Shown: in pieces, positions 8,364 through 16,866 of the stretch
Layout: each line of letters opens with the position of its first letter
Position numbering within the stretch: position 1 is the stretch's first letter
Origin: DASQFD01 sp035633255
Lineage (GTDB): Bacteria > Actinomycetota > Actinomycetes > Actinomycetales > Dermatophilaceae
Direction of reading: 5' to 3'
Length of the DNA: 64,000 nt
Assembly: GCA_035633255.1 (NCBI GenBank)
Contig: DASQFD010000019.1
Span: 1 to 64,000 of the forward strand
Program-made: the position numbers and the translations under genes
Notes under the pieces: model-generated
Seen by the model: the letters and a program-made list of their open reading frames with translations, nothing else
What the model was told of the DNA's origin: nothing
The model's database searches: none

Positions 8364-9744
8364 GCGCGCGCCGGCGGGAGGCCCTGCCGCCGCCCTGGTG
8401 GCCGGCGGCTGGCTCGCCTACCTCGGCGTGCTCCAGTGGAGCGTCGTCCGGTTCCGGGTCCCGATCGTCCTCACCCTGACCGCGGTCGCGCTGGGGCTCG
8501 CCGCCTGGCTGGTCCTCCGCCGGGAGGTTCGCCTGCCCGTGTGGTGGGGCGTGCTCGTCCCCGTGGCCTCGGTGGTGCTCCTGTGGACGGTGCCGCTCTT
8601 CTCCTACCTCCGCGGCGGGTGGCTCACCGCCGCCCTCGCCGTCGTCACGGTCGTGGGGGTACTCGGCGCGCTGCTGCTCGCCCGGGGCACGCCGGGCGCG
8701 GCGGACCTGGCGCACCTGGTCGCCGTCGCCGGTCACGCGGTGCTGGCCGCGGTGGTCATCCTCGGCGACCGGGCCCCGCGGATCGACGTGTGGGTGATCC
8801 TCCAGCAGGCGAGCGACGGCCTCGCCCGCGGGGAGAACATGTACTCCGCGACGTGGACGGGCTCGCCCGGGGTGCAGGACGCCTTTCCCTACCTGCCGTG
8901 GACGGCGGTCCTGCTGGCCCCGGGCCGGTGGCTGTTCGGGGACGTGCGCTGGTCGCTCGCCGCCTGGACGGTCGTCCTGCTGCTCGGCCTGCGAGCGCTG
9001 GCGGTGCCGCCGCGACCGGACGGCGCAGCCGGGGCCGCGGGCCCGGCACGGGGGCCATCGGCCGGCCGGGGGCCGTGGGCGTGGCCCGCGGCGGTCGCCG
9101 CGGTCGCCCTCGTCGTGGCGCCGGGTGGCATCACCCAGGTGGACCAGGCGTGGACCGAGCCGCTGCTTGCGGCGGGCCTGGTCTGGTGGGCGGTACTGGT
9201 GCGACGCGGGCAGGCCTGGTGGGCGGTGGTGCCGCTGGCGCTGGCGTGCGCCAGCAAGCAGCACCTGGTGCTGCTGCTCCCCGTGCTGGCCGCCTGGCCG
9301 GCGTTCGGCGTGAAGCGCACGGCCGCGGCGGCCGGGCTGGCCGGCGCGCTGTGCCTGCCGTGGTTCCTCGCCTCCCCCGCGGACTTCCTCCACGACACCG
9401 TGACCCTGCTCGTCGGCTTCCACCCCATCCGGTTCGCCAACACCTGGCACCTCTACCTGCTCAACGAGCACGGCGTGGAGCCGCCGTTCTGGCTGACCGG
9501 GCTCCTCGTCGTCGGGACCGTGGCCGCCGCGGCCCTGACCGTCGCCCGCCGCCGACCCGACCTCCCCGAGCTGCTGCGGTGGCTGGCGCTGGTCCTCCTC
9601 GCGGCGAACCTGGTCAACAAGCAGGCCTTCTACAACCAGTTCTGGCTCTCGGCCGCCCTGGTGGCGGCGTCCCTCGCCCTGGCCCCACCGCCCCTCACCG
9701 AGCCGAGGCCAGCTCCGCGGGACGTTGCCGCCACGCGCGGGTGA
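8344..9744 (+). CDS. polytopic membrane protein, GT-C/GT87 mannosyltransferase-like
   Basis: 466 residues with roughly ten hydrophobic segments from residue 17 to 450. The extracytoplasmic loop after the third to fourth helices has the acidic pattern APRIDVWVILQQASDGLARGENMYSATW, typical of GT87 enzymes that use polyprenyl-phosphate mannose. A later loop has VDQAWTEPLL and a Lys-containing ASKQHLVLLLPVLA helix. Position next to fadD15 parallels Rv2181, a mannosyltransferase of lipoglycan synthesis. The start overlaps fadD by 20 bases, so it is co-transcribed. Its 3' end overlaps the convergent lipoprotein gene by 50 bases. Sugar donor and acceptor are inferred only from family. Confidence 0.7.
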   Translation: MRSTAAERAPAGGPAAALVAGGWLAYLGVLQWSVVRFRVPIVLTLTAVALGLAAWLVLRREVRLPVWWGVLVPVASVVLLWTVPLFSYLRGGWLTAALAVVTVVGVLGALLLARGTPGAADLAHLVAVAGHAVLAAVVILGDRAPRIDVWVILQQASDGLARGENMYSATWTGSPGVQDAFPYLPWTAVLLAPGRWLFGDVRWSLAAWTVVLLLGLRALAVPPRPDGAAGAAGPARGPSAGRGPWAWPAAVAAVALVVAPGGITQVDQAWTEPLLAAGLVWWAVLVRRGQAWWAVVPLALACASKQHLVLLLPVLAAWPAFGVKRTAAAAGLAGALCLPWFLASPADFLHDTVTLLVGFHPIRFANTWHLYLLNEHGVEPPFWLTGLLVVGTVAAAALTVARRRPDLPELLRWLALVLLAANLVNKQAFYNQFWLSAALVAASLALAPPPLTEPRPAPRDVAATRG

Positions 9745-10966
9745 AGGCCTCCTCGGTGGTCCCCAGCACCTCCTCGAAGGCCCCGGCCGTCGCCGCCTGC
9801 GCGGACTCCGCCGAGCCCGCGGACGTGGCGGCGACGACGAACCGGCGCAGCCCGGACGGCCCGACCGCTCGGGCGACCTGCTCGACGGCGATCCAGGCGG
9901 CGGCATAGGCGGGCGCGATGTCACCCCCAGCCGGGTCGAAGTCGCCGTCGTCCGGAAGCGCCTCGGGCCCCGAGCCGGCGGCCACCTGGTCGAGCAGGCC
10001 GGCGGCCACCTGCACCTGATCGAGGCCGGTGCCGGAGTAGCCGACGTGGTCCGCGAACCCCTCGGTCACCCAGCGCGGCGCCCGCCCGGCGAGCGAGGAC
10101 CGCAGCGCGACGTGCACGGTCTCGTGCCTGACCACGAACTCCCGCCCCACCGCGGTGAGGCCGTCCATCGCCGCCCGGTCGAGTACCACCCGGTCCCCCG
10201 TCGCCAGACCGTCGGCGCCGACCGGTCCGTCGGTCACGGCCGCGAGCTGGTCGAGGTCGGCGGACCCCCCGACCTGGGCGCGCACCCCCGCGGCGTCCGC
10301 AGCCACCACCACGAGCAGCCGGCGGGACCAGGGCCGCTGCCACGCCGCGTCGACCGCACCCACCGCCGCGTCCGCCAGCCGGGTGTATGCCGTCGCCCCG
10401 GCTCGGTCCAGCGCGCCCACCACGAGCGACCGCTCCCCTTCGGCGACGACGGCACCGTCGACGTCCCACGGCAACGACGGCGCTCCCGGCGCGGGCGCCT
10501 CGCCCGAGATGCGCCAGCCGGCGGAGGTCCGGTGGAGCGTCACGAGGCGTCGGGAGGTCCGGTCGGCCCGGTCGTGGCCGGCCACCCGGTACCGCAGCGT
10601 CGCGGCCACCTGCGCCACGCCGCCGGGTTCGCCGGGGCTGCCGGCCGACGCCGGTGGGGCGCCGCTGGACCGCACGTCCTCGTAGGTGACGGGCGACAGG
10701 CCGACCGCCGCCATCAGCTCGACCTCGTCGGCACCTGCATACCCGCTGCGCGTACCGGCCCGCACGGCGGCCGCGCGCTCGGCGAGCAGCCGCCGGGCCG
10801 CGGCAAGCACCGTCCCCTCCTGCGTCACCGGTCCGGCGGTCGGCGTCGTGGAGGGCGGTCCCGGGGCCGTCCGGGGCGCACACCCGGCAGCCAGCCAGGC
10901 GACGGCGACCAGGGCCGCCACGGTCAGCGCCGTGAGTCGCCCGCTGCGGCGCGGGACCACGGGCAC
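9695..10966 (-). CDS. lipoprotein with HExxH-type metallopeptidase motif
   Basis: 423 residues. An N-terminal hydrophobic segment ends in a lipobox (VAWLAAGCAP, Cys about residue 29), so the mature protein is probably a membrane-anchored lipoprotein. About residue 280 has VVRHETVHVALRS, an H-E-x-x-H zinc motif, followed 20-odd residues later by WVTEGFADHVGY, whose Glu is well placed as third ligand (gluzincin pattern). The preceding 200 residues look like an NTF2-like or beta domain. It starts three bases after the small Cys protein stop. Convergent with the GT gene, with a 50-base overlap. Proteolytic activity is inferred. Confidence 0.7.
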   Translation of the reverse strand: MPVVPRRSGRLTALTVAALVAVAWLAAGCAPRTAPGPPSTTPTAGPVTQEGTVLAAARRLLAERAAAVRAGTRSGYAGADEVELMAAVGLSPVTYEDVRSSGAPPASAGSPGEPGGVAQVAATLRYRVAGHDRADRTSRRLVTLHRTSAGWRISGEAPAPGAPSLPWDVDGAVVAEGERSLVVGALDRAGATAYTRLADAAVGAVDAAWQRPWSRRLLVVVAADAAGVRAQVGGSADLDQLAAVTDGPVGADGLATGDRVVLDRAAMDGLTAVGREFVVRHETVHVALRSSLAGRAPRWVTEGFADHVGYSGTGLDQVQVAAGLLDQVAAGSGPEALPDDGDFDPAGGDIAPAYAAAWIAVEQVARAVGPSGLRRFVVAATSAGSAESAQAATAGAFEEVLGTTEEAFTRAWRQRPAELASAR

Positions 10967-10969
10967 CGG

Positions 10970-11215
10970 TCAGCCGGCCACGCGTCGCCGCAGCGGCAGC
11001 GGTTCCCGCGTGGCGTGGGCGCCGGCGGCCTCGTCGACGCAGACCAGACCGGCTCGGACCAGCCCGTCGAGGGCTGCGCGCTCGTCGAGGTCGAGCGGCA
11101 GCCGCTCATCGCCGCGCGCGCCCACGTCCAGCAGCGCCGTCACCATGCACCCGTCGCAGTGCAGCCCGCGCACCGGGCACGTCCCGCAGCTGATGGTCAT
11201 GCTCGTGGGAACCAC
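10970..11215 (-). CDS. small Cys-rich protein
   Basis: 81 residues with a GTG start at 11215 preceded by GGAGG at good spacing; an internal ATG at 11200 is the alternative. The N-terminus carries CGTCPVRGLHCDGCMV (four Cys, C-x2-C-x6-C-x2-C), a probable zinc-ribbon-like or Fe-S site. A short helical segment (LDERAALDGLVRAGLVCV) follows. Such small proteins with this Cys pattern are common and unannotated in actinobacteria. It lies 3 bases upstream of the lipoprotein gene, so they share a transcript. Confidence 0.65.
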   Translation of the reverse strand: MVPTSMTISCGTCPVRGLHCDGCMVTALLDVGARGDERLPLDLDERAALDGLVRAGLVCVDEAAGAHATREPLPLRRRVAG

Positions 11216-11369
11216 CGCACACCTCCTGTCCTCGCGGCGACCGGGTCGGCACGGGGCCGTGAGGTCGTCGAACTCATGAGGAGCACGCTACGGGCGACCT
11301 CCGACAACGGGCTGGGCAGCGCTACGACGACGTGCGGCGAGCCTGAGGAGGCCTGTCGGACGGCCCGCC

Positions 11370-11375
11370 TACGGT
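11370..11375 (+). promoter_or_regulatory. -10 element TACGGT, leaderless exonuclease gene
   Basis: TACGGT ends seven bases before the ATG at 11383 and there is no Shine-Dalgarno, supporting a leaderless start there. Confidence 0.5.
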
Positions 11376-11382
11376 CGGCGGC

Positions 11383-13098
11383 ATGCGGATGGTCCAGGGC
11401 ACCCTCGACGACCTGGGGACCCCGCTCTGCGCGGTGACCTTCGTCGTGGTCGACCTCGAGACCACCGGTGGGAGCCCCGCGGAGTCGGGCATCACCGAGA
11501 TCGGTGCGGTCAAGGTCCGCGGTGGGGAGGTGGTGGGCGAGTTCCAGACGCTCGTCCACCCCGGCGCCCCCATCCCCGCCTTCATCTCCGTGCTGACCGG
11601 CATCACCGATGCCATGGTCGCGGGCGCCCCGCGCGTCGACGTGGCGCTCGGCGCGTTCCTCGACTTCGCGGCCGGCTCGGTGCTCGTGGCGCACAACGCG
11701 GGCTTCGACGTCTCCTTCCTCAAGGCGGCGGCCGCGACGAGCGGCCGGGACTGGCCCGCCTTCCCGGTCCTCGACACCGTCCACCTCGCCCGACAGCTCG
11801 TCACCCGCGACGAGGCACCCAACCACCGGCTCGCCTCCCTTGCCGCCCTCTTCCGCTCGACCACCACGCCCGACCACCGTGCGCTGCACGACGCGAGGGC
11901 GACCGTGGACGTCCTGCACGGGCTGCTCGAGCGGGTCGGCGGTCTTGGAGTCCACTCACTCGAGGAGCTGCGCGACTACTCCCGCCGGGTGCCGGCCGCC
12001 ACCCGGCGCAAGCGCCACCTCGCCGACGGCCTCCCGGACGCCCCCGGTGTCTACCTCTTCCGCGACGGTCGGGGCCGGGTCCTCTATGTCGGCACCTCGG
12101 TCTCGGTCCGCACCCGGGTCCGCTCCTACTTCACGGCCAGCGAGCAGCGACGCCGCATGGCCGAGATGGTGCGCCTCGCGGAGTCGGTCAGCGCCGTCGT
12201 CTGCGCGACACCGCTCGAGGCCGAGGTCCGCGAGCTGCGGCTGATCGCCGAGCACCGCCCCCGCTACAACCGGCGGTCGCGGCACCCCGAGCGGGCCCTG
12301 TGGGTCAAGCTCACCGCCGAGGCGTTCCCGCGGCTCTCCATCGTCCGCGGCGTCCGCCCGGACGGCGGCCGCTACATCGGCCCCTTCGGGTCGCGGGGCG
12401 CCGCCGAGGCCGCGGTCGCCGCGGTCCACGAGGTCCTGCCGCTGCGCCAGTGCGTCGAGCGGCTCAGCCCCGCCCGCCCGCGCTCCGTCTGCGCGCTCGC
12501 GGACATCGGGAGGTGCGGCGCACCGTGCACGGGTGCCCAAGGCGTGGAGGAGTATGCCGTCGTCGCGGCCCGCGCGGCCACCCTCCTGGGCGGTGACTGT
12601 CGGGAGGCCGTGGCCGCGCTGCGGGAGCGGATGGCGCGGCTGGCTGCCGCCGAGCGCTTCGAGGAGGCGAAGGTCGTGCGTGAGCGCCTCGTGGCGCTGG
12701 TGCGTGCCGCTGCCCGCGCCCAGCGGTTGGAGCCGCTCGCCCGCATCCCCCAGCTGGTGGCCGCCCGTCGGGCGGCGGAGGGCGGCTGGGAGATCGTCTG
12801 CGTCCGCCACGGCCGGCTCGCCGGCAGCAGCCGCTCGCCGCGCGGCGCTGACCCCATGCCCTACGTCAGCGCCCTCGAGGCGAGCGCCGAGGTCGTGGAC
12901 GCGCCGGTCGCACCTGCCACCGCGGCCACCCCCGAGGAGAGCGAGCGCATCCTGCGATGGCTGGAGTCCCCCGGCGTCCGGGTGGTCGACGTCGACGGGG
13001 CCTGGACGTGCCCGGTGGGCGGCGCGGTCGCCGCGCGCGAGGAGCTGGAGCCGCTGGAGGCCTCCCGCCGTCAGGTGCCCGACTTCGCCCCGGCCTGA
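11383..13098 (+). CDS. DEDDh exonuclease fused to a UvrC-like GIY-YIG nuclease
   Basis: 571 residues. Residues 15-190 are a DnaQ-type 3'-5' exonuclease: FVVVDLETTGG (Exo I, D and E), LVAHNAGFDVSFL (Exo II) and HRALHDARATVDVL (Exo III, H and D). Residues about 210-300 form a GIY-YIG domain: PGVYLFRDGRGRVLYVGTS, SVRTRVRSYF, TPLEAEVRELRLIAEHRPRYN. The C-terminal half has the UvrC Cys region (IGRCGAPCTG) and a UVR-like helix pair (AAAERFEEAKVVRERL). The UvrC C-terminal nuclease and HhH domains are absent. It matches Rv2191 and resembles Cho fused to epsilon. Likely trims and incises damaged DNA. No other repair gene lies beside it. Confidence 0.9.
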   Translation: MRMVQGTLDDLGTPLCAVTFVVVDLETTGGSPAESGITEIGAVKVRGGEVVGEFQTLVHPGAPIPAFISVLTGITDAMVAGAPRVDVALGAFLDFAAGSVLVAHNAGFDVSFLKAAAATSGRDWPAFPVLDTVHLARQLVTRDEAPNHRLASLAALFRSTTTPDHRALHDARATVDVLHGLLERVGGLGVHSLEELRDYSRRVPAATRRKRHLADGLPDAPGVYLFRDGRGRVLYVGTSVSVRTRVRSYFTASEQRRRMAEMVRLAESVSAVVCATPLEAEVRELRLIAEHRPRYNRRSRHPERALWVKLTAEAFPRLSIVRGVRPDGGRYIGPFGSRGAAEAAVAAVHEVLPLRQCVERLSPARPRSVCALADIGRCGAPCTGAQGVEEYAVVAARAATLLGGDCREAVAALRERMARLAAAERFEEAKVVRERLVALVRAAARAQRLEPLARIPQLVAARRAAEGGWEIVCVRHGRLAGSSRSPRGADPMPYVSALEASAEVVDAPVAPATAATPEESERILRWLESPGVRVVDVDGAWTCPVGGAVAAREELEPLEASRRQVPDFAPA

Positions 13099-13172
13099 CC
13101 CGCCAGGTCGGCCCGCGGTCGTGCTTCGATGGGGACGCCCCACGATGGTTTCTCGCGAGGAGGCCGGTAGGA

Positions 13173-14003
13173 ATGACAGTGCCGCCGCGGTACCAGGCCG
13201 ACGTCGAGGCCATCCTGGGCACGCGTGGGGACAACGGTGCGGACTACTGGGCCACCCCCGACCGCCGGCTGGGCAAGGGTGGGCCGTTCTCGACGCTCGA
13301 GGCGCCCGCCCTGCTGCTGGAACTGGGGGTCGACCCGGGCGAGCCGGTGCTGCGCGGGGCAGCCGAGCTGGTGTTGAGCACGTGGCGGGACGACGGCCGG
13401 TTCCGTCTGTCCCCGGCGGGTGCGATCTATCCCTGCCACACGATCAATGCCGCCCGCGTGCTCTCCCTGCTGGGCTTCGCCTCCGATGACCGGCTTGGCC
13501 GGACGTTCGACCACCTGTTGGGGACGATGCACGACGACGGCGGCTGGCGGTGCCGGAAGTTCAGCTTCGGCCGGGGCCCGGAGACGGACTTCTCCAACCC
13601 CGGCCCCACCCTCGCGGCACTGGATGCGCTCCGGCTCGCCGGCCTGGCCGACTCCGCCCCCACGGCCGCCGTGGAACTCCTGCTCCAGCACTGGGTCAGC
13701 CGCGCACCGCTGGGGCCCTGCCACTTCGGCATCGGGACCCTGTTCCTCCAGGTCGAGTACCCCTTCGCCGGCTACAACCTGTTCTGGTACGTGCACGTCC
13801 TCTCCCACTACGAGCGGGCCAGGACCGACCCGCGGTTCCGGGAGGCCCTGGCCGTCCTGGAGTCCACGCTGGTGGACGGCCAGATCGTGGTCGAGCGCGT
13901 CCATCGCAGGCTGGCCGGGCGCACCTTCTGCCGGAAGGGCGAGCCGACGGAGCTGGGTACGGCGCGCTACGCGGAGATCCTGGCGAACCTCGGCCACCGG
14001 TGA
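13173..14003 (+). CDS. alpha/alpha-toroid (terpene cyclase/prenyltransferase-like) protein
   Basis: 276 residues from the ATG at 13173, with AGGAGG about ten bases upstream; the longer open frame overlaps the exonuclease gene and is rejected. It shows repeated helix pairs with the toroid signature spacing: FRLSPAGAIYPCHTINAARVLSLLGF, DGGWRCRKFSFG, NPGPTLAALDALRLAGL, CHFGIGTLFLQVEYPFAGYNLFWYVHVLSHY. This fold is shared by squalene-hopene cyclase halves and protein prenyltransferase beta subunits. The cyclase DxDD motif is not evident, so catalytic activity is doubtful. No isoprenoid gene adjoins it. Confidence 0.6.
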   Translation: MTVPPRYQADVEAILGTRGDNGADYWATPDRRLGKGGPFSTLEAPALLLELGVDPGEPVLRGAAELVLSTWRDDGRFRLSPAGAIYPCHTINAARVLSLLGFASDDRLGRTFDHLLGTMHDDGGWRCRKFSFGRGPETDFSNPGPTLAALDALRLAGLADSAPTAAVELLLQHWVSRAPLGPCHFGIGTLFLQVEYPFAGYNLFWYVHVLSHYERARTDPRFREALAVLESTLVDGQIVVERVHRRLAGRTFCRKGEPTELGTARYAEILANLGHR

Positions 14004-14120
14004 GAGCCGATGGGAGACGGTCTTCGTTCGCCGCGCGGGCGCTGGCCGCGTCCCTGTCCGGGCGGGGTGCTCAGCTCGCGTCCGGTCATCTTCCCCGGCT
14101 CCCGCTGGTAGGCGCCCGGA

Positions 14121-14126
14121 TACGCT
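14121..14126 (+). promoter_or_regulatory. -10 element TACGCT, leaderless AsnC-domain gene
   Basis: TACGCT ends six bases before the GTG at 14133, without Shine-Dalgarno. Confidence 0.5.
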
Positions 14127-14132
14127 GCCCCG

Positions 14133-14414
14133 GTGATCACCGCCATCGTCCTCATCTCCGCCGACGTCGACCGGATCCCCGAGGTCGCCCAGGAGATCGC
14201 CGAGCTGGACGGCGTCACGGAGGTCTACTCCGTCGCCGGCGACGTCGACCTCGTGGCCATGGTCCGCGTGCGCGAGCACGAGCAGCTCGCCGACGTCATC
14301 GCCGACCGGATGGGCAAGGTCCCGGGCGTCACGGGCACCGACACCCACATCGCCTTCCGCACCTACTCCACGCACGACCTCGAGTCGGCCTTCAGCCTCG
14401 GCGTGGAGGACTGA
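14133..14414 (+). CDS. stand-alone Lrp/AsnC ligand-binding (RAM) domain protein
   Basis: 93 residues covering one RAM domain and nothing else: beta-alpha-beta-beta-alpha-beta with the effector-site pattern ELDGVTEVYSVAGDVDLVAMVRV, then KVPGVTGTDTHIAFRTYS. The DNA-binding HTH of Lrp/AsnC is missing, as in known 'demi' or SraA-type single-domain proteins that assemble as pentamer/decamer rings and bind amino acids. It ends 18 bases before the convergent trpD stop, so an amino-acid-sensing link to trpD is tempting but only inferred. Confidence 0.85.
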   Translation: MITAIVLISADVDRIPEVAQEIAELDGVTEVYSVAGDVDLVAMVRVREHEQLADVIADRMGKVPGVTGTDTHIAFRTYSTHDLESAFSLGVED

Positions 14415-14436
14415 GGTCTCGCGGCTGCGACCTCAG
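14411..14436. terminator. bidirectional hairpin between the AsnC-domain gene and trpD
   Basis: CTGAGGTC (14411-14418) pairs perfectly with GACCTCAG (14429-14436), loop ten bases. The TGA of the plus-strand gene and the TGA of trpD each lie inside one arm. No U-tract follows on either side. Confidence 0.6.
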
Positions 14437-15584
14437 CCGGCGAGCTCGCGAGTCACGGTGGCCCAGCGCTCCAGCACCGTGGCCGCCGACCCCGAGTCGA
14501 TCGCCTGACCCGCCCGGCGCACTCCGTCCCGCACCGCCTCCAGGAGCCGCTCATGACCCGGCTCCGCAGTGCGGCCGGGCCCCGGAGTCCGGCCCGTCTC
14601 CGCACCCCGGACCGGGTCGGCCGGCTGGGCCGCCAGGGTGGCCACCGCCAGCGCGGCGCCGGCGTTGAGCAGGACCGCGTCGCGGGCGGCCGATTGCTCG
14701 CCGGCCAGCACCGAGCGGGCGACGCCGGCGTTGTGCTCCGCGTCGGCGCCCCGCAGGGCCTCGATCGGGCTGCGCTGCAGCCCCACGTCCTCGGGAGCGA
14801 TGGTCAGGACGGCCACGTCGCCCCCACGGACCCACCACGTCGTCGAGGTGGTGGACAGCGTGAGCTCGTCCAGGCCGTCGTCCCCCCGGACCACGACCGC
14901 GTCCTTGCCGCGCTCGGCGAACACGCCGGCCAGGAGCGGGGCCACCCGCGGGTCGGCGACGCCGATCGCCGCGAAGCGCGGCTGCGCCGGGTTGGTGAGC
15001 GGGCCCAGCACGTTGAACGCCGTGGCGACGCCGAGCTCCCGGCGGGCCTGCCCGGCATACCGCATCGAGGGGTGGAAGGTCTGCGCGAAGCAGAAGGTGA
15101 TGCCCGCCCGCTCCGCGACCTCGACGACCTGCGCGGGGGTCAGCCCGAGCGTCACGCCCAGCGCCTCGAGGACGTCGGCCGACCCCGAGGCCGACGACGC
15201 GGCCCGGTTGCCGTGCTTGACCACCTGCAGGCCGGTGGCCGCGACCACGATGGCGGACATCGTCGAGATGTTGACGGTGTTGGCCCGGTCGCCCCCGGTG
15301 CCGACGACGTCGATGCTGTCCCCGGGCACCTCGATGCGGTGGGCGTGCTCGAGCATGGCATCCGCGAGGCCGCGCAGCTCCCCGACCGTCTCACCCTTGG
15401 CCCGCAGTGCGACCAGGAAGCCCGCGAGCTGGACCGGCGACGCCTCGCCGGACATCACCGCGGACATGGCCCAGCGCGCCTCGTCGAGCGTGAGGTCGCG
15501 CCGCCCGATCAAGGCGGTGATCAGGTCCGGCCACGAGGCGGCGCCACCACCCGGGGACGCCGCAGCGGGTGCGGAGGTGGTCAC
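14433..15584 (-). CDS. trpD: anthranilate phosphoribosyltransferase
   Basis: 383 residues. It transfers phosphoribose from PRPP to anthranilate in tryptophan synthesis. Visible motifs: the PRPP-binding [36 protein letters not shown], the substrate-site [33 protein letters not shown] and [12 protein letters not shown]. The C-terminus has a low-complexity, Gly/Pro/Arg-rich insert of about 25 residues ([22 protein letters not shown]) that most TrpD proteins lack. The GTG start lies one base after the receiver-protein stop, so they form an operon. No other trp gene is in the window; trpD also stands alone beside ctaE in mycobacteria (Rv2192c). Confidence 0.95.
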   Translation of the reverse strand: MTTSAPAAASPGGGAASWPDLITALIGRRDLTLDEARWAMSAVMSGEASPVQLAGFLVALRAKGETVGELRGLADAMLEHAHRIEVPGDSIDVVGTGGDRANTVNISTMSAIVVAATGLQVVKHGNRAASSASGSADVLEALGVTLGLTPAQVVEVAERAGITFCFAQTFHPSMRYAGQARRELGVATAFNVLGPLTNPAQPRFAAIGVADPRVAPLLAGVFAERGKDAVVVRGDDGLDELTLSTTSTTWWVRGGDVAVLTIAPEDVGLQRSPIEALRGADAEHNAGVARSVLAGEQSAARDAVLLNAGAALAVATLAAQPADPVRGAETGRTPGPGRTAEPGHERLLEAVRDGVRRAGQAIDSGSAATVLERWATVTRELAG

Positions 15585-15585
15585 C

Positions 15586-16053
15586 TCAGGCGGCCGCGGA
15601 GCGGGTCCTCGCCAGCGTGGCGACGGCCTCCGCCATCTGGATCGGGTCCAGGGGGTGGGGGACCACCTCGTCGGCGAGCGACCACGCGGCCAGCCAGGCG
15701 TCCTGGACGCGGCCGATGAGGACCAGCACCGGCGGGCACTCGAAGATCTCGTTCTTCAGCTGTCGGCACAGCCCCAGCCCCCCCACCGGCGCCGCCTCGC
15801 CGTCGAGGACCACGACGTCATATCCGCCTGCGTCCATCGCCTCGACGACGGCCGGGGCGGTGGCGCACTCGTGCCAGCGGACGACCTCGACGTCGCGGGC
15901 GGGACGCCGCCCGGCCGCCGCTCGCACGGCGTCCCGGGTGGTGATGTCGTCGCTGTAGAGCAGCACCGAGACCCGGTGCACCGCGGTGGTGCGGCCGCCG
16001 GCGGCCGCACCGGAGGCCGGCGCCGTCGACCCGGGCACGTTCGTGGAGGTCAT
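15586..16053 (-). CDS. receiver-like (CheY-fold) protein
   Basis: 155 residues from the ATG at 16053. TAGGAT at 16061-16066 ends seven bases upstream (leaderless), so the longer frame is rejected. After a 28-residue Ala/Gly-rich leader it has a CheY-like alternation: [44 protein letters not shown] and [34 protein letters not shown]. The phosphorylatable Asp is represented by VVLDGE, but the conserved Thr/Ser and Lys positions appear changed, so it may be a pseudo-receiver. There is no output domain. One base separates it from trpD. Confidence 0.7.
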   Translation of the reverse strand: MTSTNVPGSTAPASGAAAGGRTTAVHRVSVLLYSDDITTRDAVRAAAGRRPARDVEVVRWHECATAPAVVEAMDAGGYDVVVLDGEAAPVGGLGLCRQLKNEIFECPPVLVLIGRVQDAWLAAWSLADEVVPHPLDPIQMAEAVATLARTRSAAA

Positions 16054-16060
16054 GCGCCGG

Positions 16061-16066
16061 ATCCTA
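16061..16066 (-). promoter_or_regulatory. -10 element TAGGAT, leaderless receiver protein-trpD transcript
   Basis: TAGGAT in minus-strand sense ends seven bases before the ATG at 16053. Confidence 0.5.
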
Positions 16067-16136
16067 CTAGCGCCGAAAACCGACCGCCCAAGGCGCCATT
16101 CCGGGGGCCAACCCCGCACCCGTCAGGTTCTATGGC

Positions 16137-16142
16137 AATAAT
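16137..16142 (+). promoter_or_regulatory. -10 element AATAAT, leaderless ctaE transcript
   Basis: AATAAT matches TATAAT at five of six positions and ends six bases before the GTG at 16149. It is one of the few A/T-rich spots in the region and probably drives ctaE-qcrCAB. Confidence 0.55.
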
Positions 16143-16148
16143 GACGCC

Positions 16149-16808
16149 GTGGCGACAGCAGCGATCGAGACGACGTCGGCCGGGCCGGTCCCGAGCATCC
16201 CGGGGCAGGGCCCCGCGACCCGCCCCAACATGGTCGCCGTCGGCACCATGGTGTGGCTCGCCAGTGAGCTCATGTTCTTCGCGGCGCTCTTCGCGTTCTA
16301 CTTCACCATCCGGGGACACGAGCCGGAGCTGTGGGCGGAGAAGAGCCAGGCGCTCAACGTCCCCCTCGCCGCCGTCAACACCCTCATCCTCGTCACCAGC
16401 TCCGTCTGGTGCCAGCTCGGCGTCTGGAAGGCAGAGCACGGTCAGGCCGCCCGCACCGGCTCGTTGCTCCAGTTCCGCCAGTGGGGCATGCGTGAGTGGT
16501 ACGTCCTGACCTACATCTTCGGCGCCGTCTTCGTCTCCGGGCAGGTCTACGAGTACGCATTGCTCACCCAGGAGGGCACCACCCTGGCCTCCGACGCGTG
16601 GGGCTCGATCTTCTACCTCGCCACCGGCTTCCACGGGCTGCACGTCACCGGCGGCCTCATCGCCTTCCTCCTCATCATCGGACGCACCTTCACCACCCGC
16701 CGCTACTCGCAGACCCAGGCGGTGGGTGCGGTGGTGACCTCCTACTACTGGCACTTCGTCGACGTCGTCTGGGTCGCCCTGTTCTCGATGATCTACCTAC
16801 TTCAGTAA
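16149..16808 (+). CDS. ctaE: cytochrome c oxidase subunit III
   Basis: 219 residues, the usual length for actinobacterial CtaE, with five transmembrane helices. Family residues seen: [23 protein letters not shown] near the N-terminus, GVVHGLHV-like [19 protein letters not shown], and the C-terminal [22 protein letters not shown]. It belongs to the aa3-type oxidase that forms a supercomplex with bc1 in actinobacteria. It opens the ctaE-qcrC-qcrA-qcrB operon on the plus strand; the remaining oxidase subunits are encoded on the minus strand at 22.7-25.8 kb. Confidence 0.96.
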   Translation: MATAAIETTSAGPVPSIPGQGPATRPNMVAVGTMVWLASELMFFAALFAFYFTIRGHEPELWAEKSQALNVPLAAVNTLILVTSSVWCQLGVWKAEHGQAARTGSLLQFRQWGMREWYVLTYIFGAVFVSGQVYEYALLTQEGTTLASDAWGSIFYLATGFHGLHVTGGLIAFLLIIGRTFTTRRYSQTQAVGAVVTSYYWHFVDVVWVALFSMIYLLQ

Positions 16809-16866
16809 CGGCACCATCCCGGCCGCCCTGCTCCCCGCCCCCAACGCAGCGAAGGACCTCCGCACC

